NCBI RefSeq assembly: GCF_965638725.1
Contig: NC_134950.1
Location: forward strand, 143,025,636 to 143,089,635
Reading direction: 5' to 3'
DNA from: Aptenodytes patagonicus
Taxonomy: Eukaryota; Chordata; Aves; Sphenisciformes; Spheniscidae
Length of the DNA: 64,000 bases
A model generated the notes under the pieces. That model saw only the letters and a list, made by a program, of their open reading frames with translations. It did not search any database and was not told the DNA's origin. The position numbers and the translations under genes were made by a program. This document shows, in pieces, positions 47,301-62,000 of this stretch (the stretch's first letter is position 1; every line of letters starts with the position of its first letter).

Positions 47301-50300
47301 GCATTATGCAGTTATTTCTGATGTGTCTATGAATGGAAATTGTCTTAGGGGATTGTTCTTCCAATTGTGTTTCAGTTGATGCTTTTTAGGGTATTCACTG
47401 GGCCTTTTTAGAAAATTTGTAGGAATTCCAGAGCGAGCATCTCCATTGATGACAACAATTCACTTTTCATATAAGAACAGTAATGGCAAAGAGGAACAGA
47501 GGGGAAAAGAAAAATTACTCACAAGGCGCTCTGAATGTTTAGCACTTTGTATTCCAAAATTTAAGCTAGGAGAAAAGGGTCAGTAAAACCTTGCTGGAGG
47601 AGGGAAAGTGTACATGACATGATAGTTTTTAAATGTCACAAAAAACCCAACCCAAAACATCAACAACAAAACACCCCCACACCCAAAACTCCAATAAGTA
47701 TGTGACCTATATCCTTACAGAACTGTAAGAAGGGAAGAAACCCACCCAGATAAGCACAATACAGATGCCCTTGAGTGGTTCAGAAAACCTCACGTGAATC
47801 ATGACAGCTGCTATTCTTTCGAGGCTCACTCAAAAGTTTAGTCAGCATCCCCTCCAGGGACTCAAGAAAAAGTTATTTCTATCTGGGAGAACAAAAGTAG
47901 GTGGAAGAAGTGCTGGAGACCTTGCAGTAGTTTGGTTGCCATACCCAAATGGCTTCTGGTTGCTTGCTTTCTTTCTTAACAGAAACACAGTGAATGGGAT
48001 TGTAATACTAGCCTAAGATTAGTGTTGTCAGTGGTTGCAATAGGGCAGACTTCCACACTGAAAGCTTCAGGCTAAGATCGAGTCCTTGGAGAGGCTTTTA
48101 GAAGCAAGAATGGCTGTCAGTGGAAATCAGCTTTCCCATTTGCTTTGGGCTCTTGTTTCCCAGCTTCTTATGACTCTCATTCTGTAATACAGCAGTGATT
48201 TGTCTTTCTTAAAGAGCTCCTGCTACCTGTACAAATTTTGTGTGATTAGTAGGCAGCATGTTTTTTCTCCATTTATCAATATTGCTGTTCAGAGTAAAAC
48301 AGAACCAGATTTTAAAATACGCATTTAAGAATATTTTTACTGATTTGTGACATACATTTTAGATATTTTTCTTTTTCCTCTTTAAAGCATGCTTTTCAGC
48401 TGTTTCTTAGACTAGAAGGGAATCAAGGTCAGGTTAATGTTGCTGAAATCTTAAAGAAAGAAATTCTAAAGAAACAGTGAAAAGTACCTCTGACATTCTA
48501 CAGTTTTTCATTGTTATAGCAAAGCTCCCCACAGAGTATCCTGGCCTGCAAAGAATAGTAGGGGAATCTTTGCTAAACCACACTTTCAGTATCAATAATC
48601 ATGTACATTTGTACATCCTTATTGGCATTAAAACAATTAGAAAAGTGTAATTATTCAGAACTAGTTTTTTCTCTAACGTAGGAACAATTCGGTATTTTAA
48701 ATGCAGAATGAACTTTCTGTAATTAGTACATGCTCCTTGCTCTCTCCAACAGCTAAACTGTTAATCTCTGCAGAGGGGAAGAATTGCAAGGTTGCCGTTT
48801 GAACTCTGGATACTCCAAATGTTCCATGGTTAAAGTGTGTTAGTTTAATTATCCTAGTAAATACTAGAGATGCCTATGAGTTTTATTTATGAAACGCTTA
48901 CAGAATGTAATTCTACCCTGAAAAGTATTCTTAAGTACCACAAAAGACTGCATATCTAGTGTCTAAACCAACTATCTCGTTTGTTCATCCTAAAAGCAAA
49001 AAAAATTGTTTTCTTCGTTAACAATTTCACAAACTCAAACCAGAACAAGATTAAGGTTCTGGGTTTTTTTCTCAATCCCCTATAATGACAATTGGGCACA
49101 GGAAATATTTGGAGACGGGTTGGTGATAACTTCAGCAAATATACTGAACTTAATATAACCAAAATTGTATAATGATATTTTTATTCCCAATTCCTACTTT
49201 TATTCCTTTATTCCTAATTCCTATTATTTAATTATTTCATTCAACAATTGTTTAAAGACAAAGAACCATAACATCTTAAATGTGGGCATCTATAATGAGA
49301 AACTATAAAATCGTGAACAAACAGGGATAAGATGCAACATGAAGAAAGACTGCAGAAATAAGAGAAAGAAGAAATAAGAAGGAAGCAGAACAGGATTCTA
49401 AATCTTTATTAAAAATGCTAAGTCTTAATTTCCCGCCATAACTAAAATAATTATACTCTTATCTTTCCTTCTATCCCAACCAATTTTAGCACTTTTGAAT
49501 CTGATAACTGAAGAGCTCTATCAGCATTTATGCCCCCTCAGTAGCAGGGTTCCTGTTCTTGCTGCCTCCCTGTGCCTCTCTGGAGGCCCCTGAGCTTAGG
49601 GCACTGTCCTAACAGGTGAATTTTGGACAACATTCCCCTCTGCAACATGGAATATTGTGATAAGAATTATCTTAGAAGAGAGATGTGGGTTCGAGTAAGG
49701 AACAGTTTATCTAGTTCCTCTGTTCCTTCGAAGTACTCTGCAAGCTATTCATAGCAAAGATCTCATACATTATAATAAGCAACACGAACAATATTCAGCA
49801 TGTTGTGCTTCTGCCAGTGCCAGGAAATGTTACTAACTAGGCCAGATCTTTTTTATGTCTTTTTTCTGTAGCATGTATGCTGAAAGATTAAAAAGTTCAT
49901 GAAAATTACTATAGTAAGTAAACTGCAAGCCAGAAGAACTGTAATTGAAAACGCAGGCAGCTCTAGACATCCAGCAGTGCATTCCACAGCCACAAATCAG
50001 AAGTGAAGGACAAGTCAATATATTGCAAAAGGAATAGAAAAGTCCGATAAATGCTGATAATGGATCTGTTCTGTAACTTCAGTGTCATCCAAAAGCACAA
50101 AGTACTCACATTTATTTTGCTGCTACCTTCATTCCTGATGTAATACAAAACTCAGATATTAACTATTAAAATTCAGTTATCTATTGAAGCAACTTTGAAC
50201 CATGAATGAGTTCTTTGTATGTGGGGCAATAATTTTTAAATAACTAGGATGCAAATATTACACACACACCTAGAAAATACTCTTTTAACAGAGCTGGAAT

Positions 50301-53300
50301 CACGAGGAAAGGCTATATTTTAACTTTTCAATATAGCCAGAGAATATACTAAGAAATTAATTTTCTATAAAACTTTAATTGCATATTGAAATAAACAGTA
50401 TTTAAATAATCCATTTTAATTTAGCAGCTATATTTGGTCGATGTAGTTAGTGACAACAAGATTTGAGTTTCTCTCTACTGCTCCAAGCAAAAAAATATCC
50501 TGAAGACTTTTTGGAAGCTGATGTCCTGAATAGGAGGAGCTTAGACAAACTGGGTGTCTGCCTCTATGTCTCTACCTCTTGTTCCCAACCTCTGCTATTG
50601 TAGAAACTCCAACATGGTAATCTGCTACGGCGGGAAAAAGATGACAGTTCCTCTGAGATGGTAGACGTCTGTGGAGCAGAACCTCTAAAAAAGAGGGATA
50701 ATACTGCATTCTCTCATTATTCTCCTAAGTGTACGAAAATCTAAGGACTTGAATGGGAAAGGAAGCTGTCTACTTAAGAAAAGAACTTAGACAATCAAAC
50801 ATAAAAGACTAGTAAGAAAATACTTAGCAAATATCGTTTCACCAAAAAAGTCAATAAATTTTTCAGCAAATTGGAACAACTGGGAAAAGCTGCATACATC
50901 AGAAGTTATTGTTTCGAGAAGAAAAGGAAATCTCTCCTTGAGTAATTGAGGTAGTCAGCAACATCCGTGAAATGTCTCCCTAGAACGTTAATATCAGTGA
51001 GAGGAAAAAGACAGAGGGATAACAATTTCCATCTACAATAAGAGGAAAGGAAAAGGAAATGATCTTGGATTTGGTATTCAGAGAAAAGCTAATTAAGTAG
51101 AGTGAACAGAAAAGAATTACTAGTCTGAACCCAGGTGAAGCTTCCTCCAGTGATACCTGCGAACAACGTCCTCAGCCGTGCTTTCAGAAGCTTTGTTAGG
51201 TAACTCAACCCCTGGATCTTCCTAACGGTCTCTCTCCTCAGTCTTGAAAAACATAAATGGGTTCTCAGGCAGATGTGTGAATAAAAATTGCTGTACTAAG
51301 TGCTTTATTGTGAGGTTTTTATCGTGCTGCTTAAAATCCAAGCATATGGTAAGACTAGCAATATGTCCTATTTACAAATTTAAAATATTCTAACGCCGAA
51401 AAAGTGAATTAGGCAAGTGTCTCCTAACACAACTTTCCACCTGCTCTCTCCATAGAGATTCAAGCCAGTAAGAGAAAGGAAGGATGGATATTTGACTTTA
51501 AGTTCCTCCATACACAGTGTGTAGCTGGAGCACTTGTCAACAGCACCTTCAGCAAACAGCTTACCAGGAGCCAGAGCCTGTAAAGCTTCAATCTACTAAC
51601 AGTAACAAGACTGAGTTGTCCTCAGCACCTACTGCTTAGGCTTTGGAGATGCAGGAATAAAAGCATGATGACTCTTAAAGCAGTAAAGGACCAAATAATT
51701 AATTAAATAAATAAGAGGAAACAAATATTGGTCATCTCGTTCAATCAAGGTGGCCTCTTTCAGCCCCCTGGTTCTCTATGGAAGGAAGATAATTAGACCA
51801 TAATGAAAAGGAAGAAGGGCAATTTTCGGGCTTTTAAAATAGGTTTGTTTTTATCAAGCAGGTCTACTAATTGCATTACAACACTAGAAAAGAATTTTTA
51901 AAATTTGTAATACTGTGGAAGCAAAGAAAAGAAATTTGCAAACAAATAATTTCCATTTTATCTTGTATTTTTAAAAAATGCTTTAGAACAAAATTTGACT
52001 ATGTGCTGACCAATGCACAATCTTTCACAAGTCTGATACGACTGAGGAGTAGTGAAGTTTTGGGGATTTTTTTAGGGCAGAAATTACAGCAGTAGCACAT
52101 TATGGTAAAAGGATCAAACCACACTGATGGAAAGTACAGAAAAACATATTCCTGTCTTATCAATATTAGCACTTTGGACTGAAACGAGACAGTTTTCATG
52201 TCATATTTCCTTTCCATTAAAATGGACTGCCCACTGCTGTCTCTGTTTTTTGGGTTTTTTTCCCAAAAGTGGCAGTGAAACTAACCTAAAGACATTGTTA
52301 TTTTCCTTACTTGGTGTTTAGAGTAAGTATTAATAAGCTGCCCTATACCAGTCTTTCAGCCACCATTTTACGCTAATGCATCATGTTGTAAATATCACTG
52401 TAGCATCAGGCTGTATTAGCACTCAGTCTCATCAAGTGATGTATGATCTACATTGCATTTTAGATCAATTTTAATATTTGGAAAGCTCAGAAGGGTTGCT
52501 CCCAGAGGCAGGATGACTGACCAATCAATTTGTTGACAGCAGCAAAGTGAACCAGCATTACTGGCTTTTAGTCCAACCACATGTGTTTGGGCAAGAGATA
52601 TAGGATAATCAGTAGTTTTATCTGGGGATTAAGCTAGTCAGAAGATCCCAAAACTAGAGAAAGGCTAAAAAATGTGATGGGAACATCTGGGCACCCAATC
52701 TGAGCATCTCCTGCTACAAATAACCATCCAATGTAACTGAATAAGCATGCAATTAAGTCAAGCGTATAGCGAGTCTCTGCTCAAACTAAATAGGGAGGTA
52801 TACAAATTGTGCTTCTGGATACATGTGCCTTGTCACTATTTGGAGTATACGTTCCTTTACTAAAGCCTCGCTCTCAAAATGAAGAGGCTGCCAATCAGGC
52901 CAATTTTACTATTTTATGAACTTTTTACATGCGGGTATGTACATTGCTATTTATAGGCACTAAACGATGAAAATATACCATGCTTGTGTGCTATAATTTC
53001 CCTACAGGAGGTGGTTTTGTCTTCTGTTGCTCAAACCTTGCCAATCATACAGACCGACCACAGCACTGACTCCGGATTCCACAGGCAGGGCTGTGGTAGG
53101 GACGGATGCTCCAATCCATTTGTTGTGTTTATGTGTATTTGCTGGCCAAACAGAACATTCAAGTCCCATCTTAAAAGACTGTAAGGCTTCCTCAGTTCTT
53201 GTTGTAATGAAATCTCAACTGAAGTTAAACAAAGCGTTTAACAGTATTTCACACTTGCAAAGTGCTATAGAAAAACGCTTTGTAAGAGAAAGCTGCATTA

Positions 53301-53677
53301 CTTTTTTGAAAATGAACTGTTCTCTAAGTTCAGAGAGGAAGTTGGTAACAACCACGTTAATTCACATCTCTCAATTCCCACTCCAGTTCCCTATATCTAA
53401 AAATATAATACTTCCCTTTAAGAAAAACATAACATTCTTGATGTTACTATGATTACTAAGTATCTGAAATAACCCCAGCTGTGTATCATGTTACACAGCG
53501 AAAAAGTCTAACTATTCACTTTTAGAATTGAGAAAAACCCTACAAGGTGAGAGTCTTACAAGACACCCCCAGGTCTTACTGGTTGACCCTGGGTCAAAAG
53601 ATGGCACAAATCAGAGTTTATGAAATGTTGTTTATGAGGCTATAGCAACTCATCCTTTGTGACATGCAGAAGCACAT

Positions 53678-53737
53678 GTGTATGTATGTATACCTAATAT
53701 ATTTACATATGATATGTACATACACCCCCCCCCCCCC
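53678..53737 (+). repeat. ATGT/AT-rich microsatellite ending in a run of 13 C
   Basis: GTATGTATGTATA, several ATAT and TACATA units, then C at 53725-53737. Compound simple repeat, likely length-polymorphic. Confidence 0.8.
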
Positions 53738-56321
53738 AAGTTGCCCAACTGTTGAGGGCAGACAGAAGTCCATTGGTCCATACGTTCTGGAGGTCTTCCT
53801 AATATGAAAAGGCCTCTTAAATATTTTGGTCAATTATCAAACAGATAGCAATATGAACGTTACAATATAATGAAGCTTTAGAAAGTAAATATGCTATTGT
53901 ATAGTAATAGTTGCAATATGTAATAGTTGACTTTTTTAGCTGACTGGGCTATTTACCTTTGTTCTCAGTAAGATCACAGCCATATACTGTGCCCTTCTTA
54001 CCATATGGCAGCTCTACTTCATACAGACTTTCGATCTGTGGCTGCACACGGATCCCCCAAAGAACTGCCCGCTATTTACTATACATGCAAAGGATGCAGG
54101 GAGCTAAGAAAGTTGATGTCCATTGCAGCCACCAACGCTGAAAACTAGTCATCCTTCTTTAAAGGTAATGTTAAAACATCACTTCCTATAGCTTATGATC
54201 ATACACAATAGATCTTTCTTCTGATGGTACCAGCATTCAGTGAAAAGTACATGCTTGATGACCTGCTGCAGACTTATTCCAGTCCCCGCTAAGAGTGGAT
54301 AATTTCATTAAGTGATTATTGCTTACATACCCAATTAAGAAGAGAGAAACTATGGACCAACATGCTTTAAGGGCTTTATAGGTGAAAAAGAAGATCTTGG
54401 AGTTAATATGACATACAACAAGCAATTAATCTAACCAGGCCATGACTAGAATTCTACCTTATGAGAGCTTAAAAAAAAAAGCCAATCTGAGCAACAACAT
54501 TTTCTATAGACACTATATTTTGTCAAAATGAAGCAAACTAATCACAAACATTGGCCAGTAATTTTGAAATATAAACCACCTTCTCTAAAGCAAATGTAGG
54601 GTATTTAAAATGATGCAGTAAATCATCACCAGAACACCCTTCTCAAGATTTTAAATATGGGACCCTCTGAACCATAAATGAAGAGTTGGGTGACTGAACA
54701 GGGACACGACCAGTAATAGCTCCTTTTCCAGTAACTTGTAAAAATAATCCACACAGCCAAGCTTTAGTAAAAACTGGGCAACAATAGGTCTGGAAGAACC
54801 AATTAATTTTATTTATTTTTTTAAAAGAAACAAAAGAGAACATTAGCATTATTCATGCCCTGGAACTGTATCAGGTGATCTGCTCAAAAGGATGTCTTAA
54901 AAGTCTATCAACTTCAGCAATATTTGCTAATTTCTCTAGATGAGTAAAAAGAAAATTAAATTAATTTTTTCCCCTCCTCTGTGCACTCAGAACTCCCATT
55001 ATCTCTCCCTTGATATTTCATATCTCATAGTATTTCTGTCTTTCCAATTGACTAATATGACCCCTAACCAGATACCTAGGAAACTGTTATTTACATCTGT
55101 TCAGAATCCTTACATAGCAGCTTTACAAAGGATCAATTTAATGAGGATATTATCTGCCAATTCAGATATTAAAATTTTTTTTCTAATTTATTTAGATACT
55201 TGCCCAAAACAGTACACACCAGTATCTATATGCAGAAAACCATAGAAAATGTTAAATTTACTTCAGGAAACATGGGCTTTCTATCTGCTACGTTCTCAGT
55301 TTATAGCAGCAAATTATGAAAAGAAAGGGCACAAGAGCCATAACAGAACTATTGCAATTCATGAAGAAAACTATGTCCTATGATGATAAGTATCACAGCA
55401 AGGTATATAATTAAGAGTGGCTATAATGACAACATATAAATTAGATAATTATGGCTTAAGCAATCCCTTGGGGGATTTTCTCTTGCCCTAGAAAAAATAT
55501 AACAAGCTCCTTAGATAGAACGCAATAGCTATTAAGTATCTGAGGGAGAAACAGGACTATAAAGACAAAAAAAAAAAAAAGAGCACACAGCAAGAGAAAA
55601 ATCTTAATTTACAATCTAAAGACAGCTCTCATTTTTGGTAGTTTATGTTAATACACTTACTGGTACAGTTTTCACCCATCAAATCTGCTGACAACTGTTG
55701 GCTAAAGAGCACATGTCAGATTATCAAGAAGTGCAATATCAAATAAACACGAGCTGCTTCTTAAGGTGACAGTAGGGAGATACAAAACACTGCAGCTATT
55801 ACCAGAAATGTAATTTTTTGTTGATGTTGTTGTTTCTTACATCAATTTAATAATCCCAGGTGTCCTGGACACCAGACATACAATAATCTTCATAAATCCT
55901 AATTCTCAGCCATACCATCTGTCAAAAATATTTTTTATGTCTCCTAATAGATATGCTACATAATTGCTCTCACAGTAGGACAAAAATACATGGTTGCGCT
56001 AATTTGCTTTACCAATGGAATAGCTCATTATCAAAAATAACCCCACCACATTACTAGGCTTTCTAGCACTCTTCATATATCAACACTAGCCTTTCCATTC
56101 TGTTATTTTCTATAACCTTAAATTCCCAGTGAAAGCAGATAAAGATTGAATTATCTGGGAATTGTACTATAATAATGGAAAACTCGCAAGCATGAAAAAA
56201 TAAAACCGTAATATCTCTTTCTGTTATGATGGTGTTGCAGTTAAAATTAGAAGCTTTGTATTTCACTGTCACAAAGAGACTAATTTAAGTTCTCAGCCCT
56301 GCAGCGTGCTAAGCATTTTGG

Positions 56322-56385
56322 CCCCAATCCAGAAAAGCACTTAAATGCGCGTATGACTTTTAGCTCATGAGCCTGAAGCGACTTC
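56322..56385. repeat. Ancient amniote interspersed-repeat relic
   Basis: CCCCAATCCAGAAAAGCACT followed by TAAATGCG and a CTTTTAGCTCATGAGCCTG-like arm resembles an old dispersed repeat common in amniotes whose form is CCTGCAAAGCACTTAAGCAC with a mirrored second half. I recognise the wording but not the family name with certainty. The adjoining GC-richer block to 56632 is open on the plus strand. Confidence 0.4.
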
Positions 56386-56632
56386 AGCAGGATTGTACAT
56401 GCTCGATTAGGCCCAGAGCACTCACTACCCTGGTGGACAATGCATCTGACTCGGCATCGGGAGATGACCCTCCCAAACCTCCATCTGTACTTGCGGAGAT
56501 GGAGAGGGTACTCCACATGGGACTGTTCAAAGTAGGAGCTTCTGTTCCCACTCCCGTGGGAACGTTTGGACTAAAGTTGGCCTTTGAGAACACCCTTCCT
56601 CAACAAGTTTCTAAATATCTGCAGTTCCTCTA
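56386..56632 (+). other. GC-richer open block of unknown nature
   Basis: A plus-strand frame runs to a stop at 56631 and includes ALTTLVDNASDSASG, PPSVLAEMERVLHMGLFKVG and PTPVGTFGLKLAFENTLPQQ. It stands out in composition from the AT-rich intron. No family is recognised and no good acceptor precedes it, so it is more likely an old repeat or a conserved non-coding piece than an exon. Confidence 0.25.
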
Positions 56633-58144
56633 ACATGCATGTGGTATCAAAACCCCTTAAAATAACGCAGACTGCAGGTACTGCCGTTGTTATAAGAGGT
56701 TCTGTTACATGTTGCTAGTTGCAGCAAGATAATTTTGGTGTAAGCTTTTTTTCGTGCATTAGTTTAAATAAGTTGTGCAAGTTTATACAGAAATATGTAC
56801 TTGATAATTCAGTAATTGTACAGAAAACAAATCCAACAGTACCTAAGTAAATGGGAAATTCCAAAGATCATGACAGTTACCAAAAAATACTCCAGAAGAT
56901 ACTTTCTTCAAAAAATCAAACTCAACCTCATTTCCTTTTTGAATAAGGAAGTGACCCAGCAACAAAGTATTACTTCCTTCTTCTTTAAATCACATTTCTA
57001 AAAGCACTTTCCATGTTCCACAAAGTCTACATCTATTAAATTGTAAAACAGATTCTATTTAAAAATAAAAGCAAGTTTCTAGCAATTGAAAGATGCAGTT
57101 GAAGAACTAAACATTCTTCTGTTCAACTCTGCATGACAAATATCTGATACTACTTTGCAGTCTAACAGATATGTTTTAACATACTGTACTATGTTTACGA
57201 AGTATTCTTGTTTTAATGCTAGCAAGCTTACTATTTCAGTTAATGTTCTGTTTCTCAGTGACATATTGAATACATAATACAATGCTTTTCCAATTTTGCT
57301 AAATTGGTAGATTTCTCCCACAAATTTATAAAAACATACTTACTACTGCAAATAGGAATATTGCTTCCCTAATGGCCAGAATTATCCATTTCATTTCCAT
57401 GATCCTCAGTTACTCTATTTAATTTGAGAAATGGAGAACTCCTTCAAGTAAATGTGAAGTCCAAACACCCAAATCCAGAGACCGGAATTAATAACTTAGA
57501 TACCACCAAATGCTGTATCTGCTGTATCTTAATTTAATTGATGTTGTCACAAGCCAGTTCATACAAGTATTTTTGTGACATACTAAGTCTTTTAATATAC
57601 AGATTAAAATAAATCTTTGTTTTATTTGCACTGTAATATCTGCTATTTTATTTTGAAAACTTTACTTCTTTCCTCTGACTCATAAACACTTAAAATCTAC
57701 ACAAGTTCCTATTTACTGAAAATCCACAGAATTGAACAAACCACTGACACTACAATAACTGGCAGCTCACAATACCTAGCAAGAACATCACATTAAGGGA
57801 AACTGTGTCTGTGCAGTAGGTAACCACAACACCAATGCATTATACTGCCTCAGAATTGCAGGACTTCAGCTGCAAAACACCCTGGCTCAGATGTGCACAG
57901 ATCCAGAAGTCAGACTAAAATTTTGCAATTAATTATAACTAATTCATACTGCCATGTTATCAGAAGGCAAACCACTCATTACTATGATGAATTAAAGATT
58001 TCTGTATCAGACACAGTTTTTAATTTGAAATTAAAAACGGAGACTACAGATCACACACACGTTGACCACTCTTAAAGATGCAACATTATCACACACACCT
58101 CTGATATACCAAGGGACTTAGCAATAATAAATATTAAAATGGCA

Positions 58145-58200
58145 TTGAGAAGAGAGAGACAGACAGAGACACAGTTCCAAGGCTAGATATGAGAGAGAGA
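58145..58200 (+). repeat. GA-rich simple repeat
   Basis: GAGAAGAGAGAGACAGACAG and, after a short gap, GAGAGAGAGAA. Confidence 0.7.
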
Positions 58201-58924
58201 AATTTTAGGTTAAGCAAAAAAACCCCACCACAAACGCACCAAAAGTCCAAGCAAAATGTCTCACAGTTATCTTGTAAATATCTAAAATATTTATGTTCTA
58301 TAGATGCAAAACAGGCTCATTGCAAAAACATTTTCAGAGGAGGTGGAGAAGAAAATAAGTGTACATCATATGCAGAAATATTCTGAAAAGCCCTCTTTGG
58401 TATACATGGATTAAATATTAAATAAACCAGATGAAGAAAAAGAAGTCCAAATTTACAGCCACACAGTACTGAAAGAGAAAGAAAACACACAATAAAGACA
58501 GTCTATTATACTCACACATTTACAACATGTTACTTATAATGGTAGCTGTGGAAATAAATGACATGTAAATGTTTGACATTTTCCATCACTACTCACCACG
58601 CTAATGCTTCTATGCAATTCATTAACATTCTAGCTACAGTTTCATGCTTGCATGTCTTAAGTATAAAAATAAGATACTCAGCAATACCACACAGCCCAGC
58701 CTTCTTACTATTTCTTTTTCAAATCAGTATCAGTGACCTTGATAATATCGCCATCTAATTACTAGCAATGCTTCTTTTATGATAGATGATGAGGAAGGCT
58801 GAGTAGGCACTCAGTCTAGGGAAGATGTGAATGTGTTGAAACCTTCTCCTGCAGGACATTCATGCTTCTTAAATGAGCTGCTATGGAAGCTTCATCATGT
58901 GTGCATAAGGAAATAGTCTCCTAC

Positions 58925-59010
58925 CTGTGGAGGTTGGTTGTACATTGGTCTGGTCTCTGGAAATGAGGTTTTATCCTTTGACTCTCTACTTTGATCATCA
59001 ATTGTGTCAC
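58925..59010 (-). CDS. UMAD1: UMAD1 internal coding exon
   Basis: An 86-nt minus-strand exon between an acceptor (TTTTTTACTTTGCTAG) and a donor (CAG then GTAGGAG). It enters with one base carried over, completing a Gly codon, then reads GDTIDDQSRESKDKTSFPET and RPMYNQPPQ, ending in phase 0. This matches the part of UMAD1 after the conserved LLGDT of exon 1 and before the Ser/Glu-rich linker, weakly in sequence but correctly in position and length. Phase agrees with the exon at 35884-36141. The segment is hydrophilic and probably disordered. The first coding exon (start Met and a KPPESKKP-like region) was looked for upstream to 64000 and not found, so it probably lies outside the window. Confidence 0.82.
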
Positions 59011-62000
59011 CTAGCAAAGTAAAAAAAAAAACTATTATATCACTGAAATCCTTCATATTGTATATGGAATAAGAAAAACTCTTGAGTCTTCCTAAAATCC
59101 AATTATACAATTCCCTGGGAAAGGGAGAACTCTGCTGCCACATTTATATTTTACAATTTTGAACACAAGGAAAGAGAAAAGCATTTGAGAAGTGCTCTGC
59201 AAAAACCGGGAATAAATCTGTGTCAATTACTTAAAGGGAAAAATTCAGAGGAAAAAAAAGAAAGAAAAAAAGCAGGGCCCCTATTTTTGCACACTTTAGG
59301 ACCATTAAGTTCTAATAATGACAAAGTGTGAAACAAAGGAAACATAGTACAAGTATCTGGTGCGAAAGAGATACCAGGTGCGCACATCCGTCACGTCCCA
59401 ATCCCACATCAGGCTAGAGGACATGTGCGCCATTACTCTACCCTCATTCGTAACCTCGTTTCCATACAAAGGGTATCTGTGCATGAGTGCTGAAAGAGAG
59501 ACACAACATACTGAGAGAAATTGCCTGGGTTTGACCGTACCAGGACAACGACCACTTGGCAGGCTGGGCACTAACCTCCTCCCATTGGATAGACGTGGCT
59601 ACCTCTGACCAGGATTTTACTGAAAAGACATGGTTCAGTTTATCCCAAAAGCTGCAGCTGGTGCCACTCTAAGATGGGCAGACCACAGCAATAAACTAGA
59701 GACAGAGAATTTAAATTGATTTTAAAGACAGAAGGTACATTATTAATTTTATTAAAAAGGTAGAGGTAGTAAAACAAAAAAAGCAGCCTTTGTTTCTCAG
59801 ATATTGTAGAAGAAATATCCACCTAGCCTATCTTCTCCAATCTTCTTTGTTGGTGGGAGGGTGTACAAGAAGTTGTAAAGATTTTGTGGGTCGTCTCCTT
59901 CTGCTGTTAGTGCTACTTGGCAAATAGTTTGTAAGAGGAGACAACTTAGAAAGATGAAAGATTTAGTCACATAATTCTGGTTTTATTTTTATTTGAACTG
60001 ATATTGCTTTCTGTAATGGAGTATTTTGAAAGTCTGTATCCTTAAAGAGTCTTGCAGCAACAATTCTAAATTAAAGTGTTCAAGTTACTGTACTTTAACT
60101 CCTTTGCTAAGCCTGTGTTTTTGGCAGTCCTCTTCCATTTTCTCCAGAGGTTTAGTTAGAGCTGATGCACCTGGCAGAAGCCATCGGGAACAGCAGCCAG
60201 CTTTTGCCCATGCCCAGTTAGCCTGGAAGCTAATGACGCATGCTTGCTCCACGCTGTCATCAGCCCCTAAGGACTGACTAGTCAGGTCCCCCGGGTACAA
60301 TGTAATATTTGGCAAAGTATCTTATGAAAACAAAGAAAAATAATTAGAGGTCTTGTAAACACCTTTTGTGTTCCCTTCTAGTCCTACATTCCATGAAGAA
60401 TGCAGGAGGAAAGACTCCACAAGATACCCCTCCCTAAAATCAGGACTTGTCAAGGGAACTTATGCTGGCTGCACGGAGACTTGTGAAGATGCAAGTAGAC
60501 TGCAGCAAGCTGGACAAAGACTTGTCGAGTGTGTAAGGAAGAGCTGCATAGCCAGTCAGTAGCAAAGGGACAGCTAATTGAAGTCAGTGAGATGATTCAT
60601 ATTGGGTAAAGTTGGGTGTATGCATACACATACTGAAAGAGAGTTACACAGGAGATTTAAGAAACACTGGAACCAACTTTTTACTCCTTGTTGTTACATA
60701 CCGTTCCTGAGAAAGCACTCGGAAGTTTTTATATGCAAAAAACAGAAGACCAAATTCATGTGTGTTAATGCTATCCAGAATACACTTTTTTCCTGTGATT
60801 AGTTTTCCTTAAGATGAAAAGAAATCTTTGTTTGAAATCAGGACCAAAGGGTCAAAAATGTAAAAATGTTCACAGGAAAGGAAGAATAAGAACAGCTCAT
60901 TTGGAGAGAAATGAAATTTTTTGACTTAGACTTTTGACATCCAACTCCCAGAGGTCATAAATTCTTAAGGAGGCCAAAATGTAGCAATATCTATAGTTTC
61001 ACAAATCAAATTGACTTTGTAAACTGAACTTTAATGCAGAGCTCTTCTTTGATTAAAAAAAAAAAAAGGCAAATGGGAAAAATGGCAAAACCCCAACATC
61101 TTGCCAAATTTTCAGGCATATGGTTCTGCAAGAATAAGCCATGAATCTTTGTATAGACTGTTATTATTTGAGTTAATGGAGTTAAAACAGTTATAGGCAG
61201 CTGCATACCAAGCTGCCCAAGATATCCACTAGGATAGAATAGTTTTCCAGAGAAATCAGTATTCTCAGTGTACTTCTTTCACTGGTTCCTATCTCAAATA
61301 TCCAAACAGATTAGTCATCCTCATTTCTAGTAGCCCAAATAATGAATTAACTCTCAATTACCTCCCCAGCTCCACCAGTTCCCAACCTTATCAAGCTTGC
61401 CATAGCTGACCCATCTTGTTTAGCCACCCCCAATTTTTTTTTGTTCAGCTTGCCTTGGTTTCCCATTGACCTCAATTCTAATCTCTTCCCTTAACTGGAA
61501 GTCACAGTTTCTCTTCCCTCTTCAGGCTCAGCCTTTCAAATGCTTCCCTCTGATCTGGCTTTTCCTCTTCTCCACTGCAACCCTGCGATCTCCTCTTCCC
61601 ATCTCCCTACATGTTAGGAAGGTGGATGAAGGTAAACACCGAATAGACAGACATCCCACAACAGCACAGACCTTTGGGAGCAGCAACTAATGTGGGTTCT
61701 TTTAAGCCCTTCACACGTTCTGGTTGATAGTTTTTGACTGGGGAAAAAAAAAAACCAACCACCACCACCCTGCCAAAGACCCCAGAAAAAATCCCAAACC
61801 CAAACAATTCCCCTTACACAATCCTGATGTAAATAGGCATATAATTACAATTTTGCCAAACTAAGCAACTGAAATCTGGCTTTGAAAAAATCACAAACAT
61901 ATAACCTTAAGAGGCAGGGCTACCAATTCCCCACCACCACTCCCCAAAAAAGTCTTTCGTCAGAACTGAACTGCAAATACATTCACAGATAAGGCCAGAG

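Larger units (their letters stand above)
36142..58924 (-). other. UMAD1: UMAD1 intron, about 22.8 kb
   Basis: Intron between the two UMAD1 coding exons, with donor CAG then GTAGGAG at 58924 downwards and acceptor CTCTTTAG ending at 36142. It hosts the antisense provirus at 37846-44388. Outside the provirus it is AT-rich, with A/C-rich tracts (about 36720-36780, 47640-47690), a poly-A run at about 47064 and the repeats listed separately. No other gene is seen. Confidence 0.85.
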
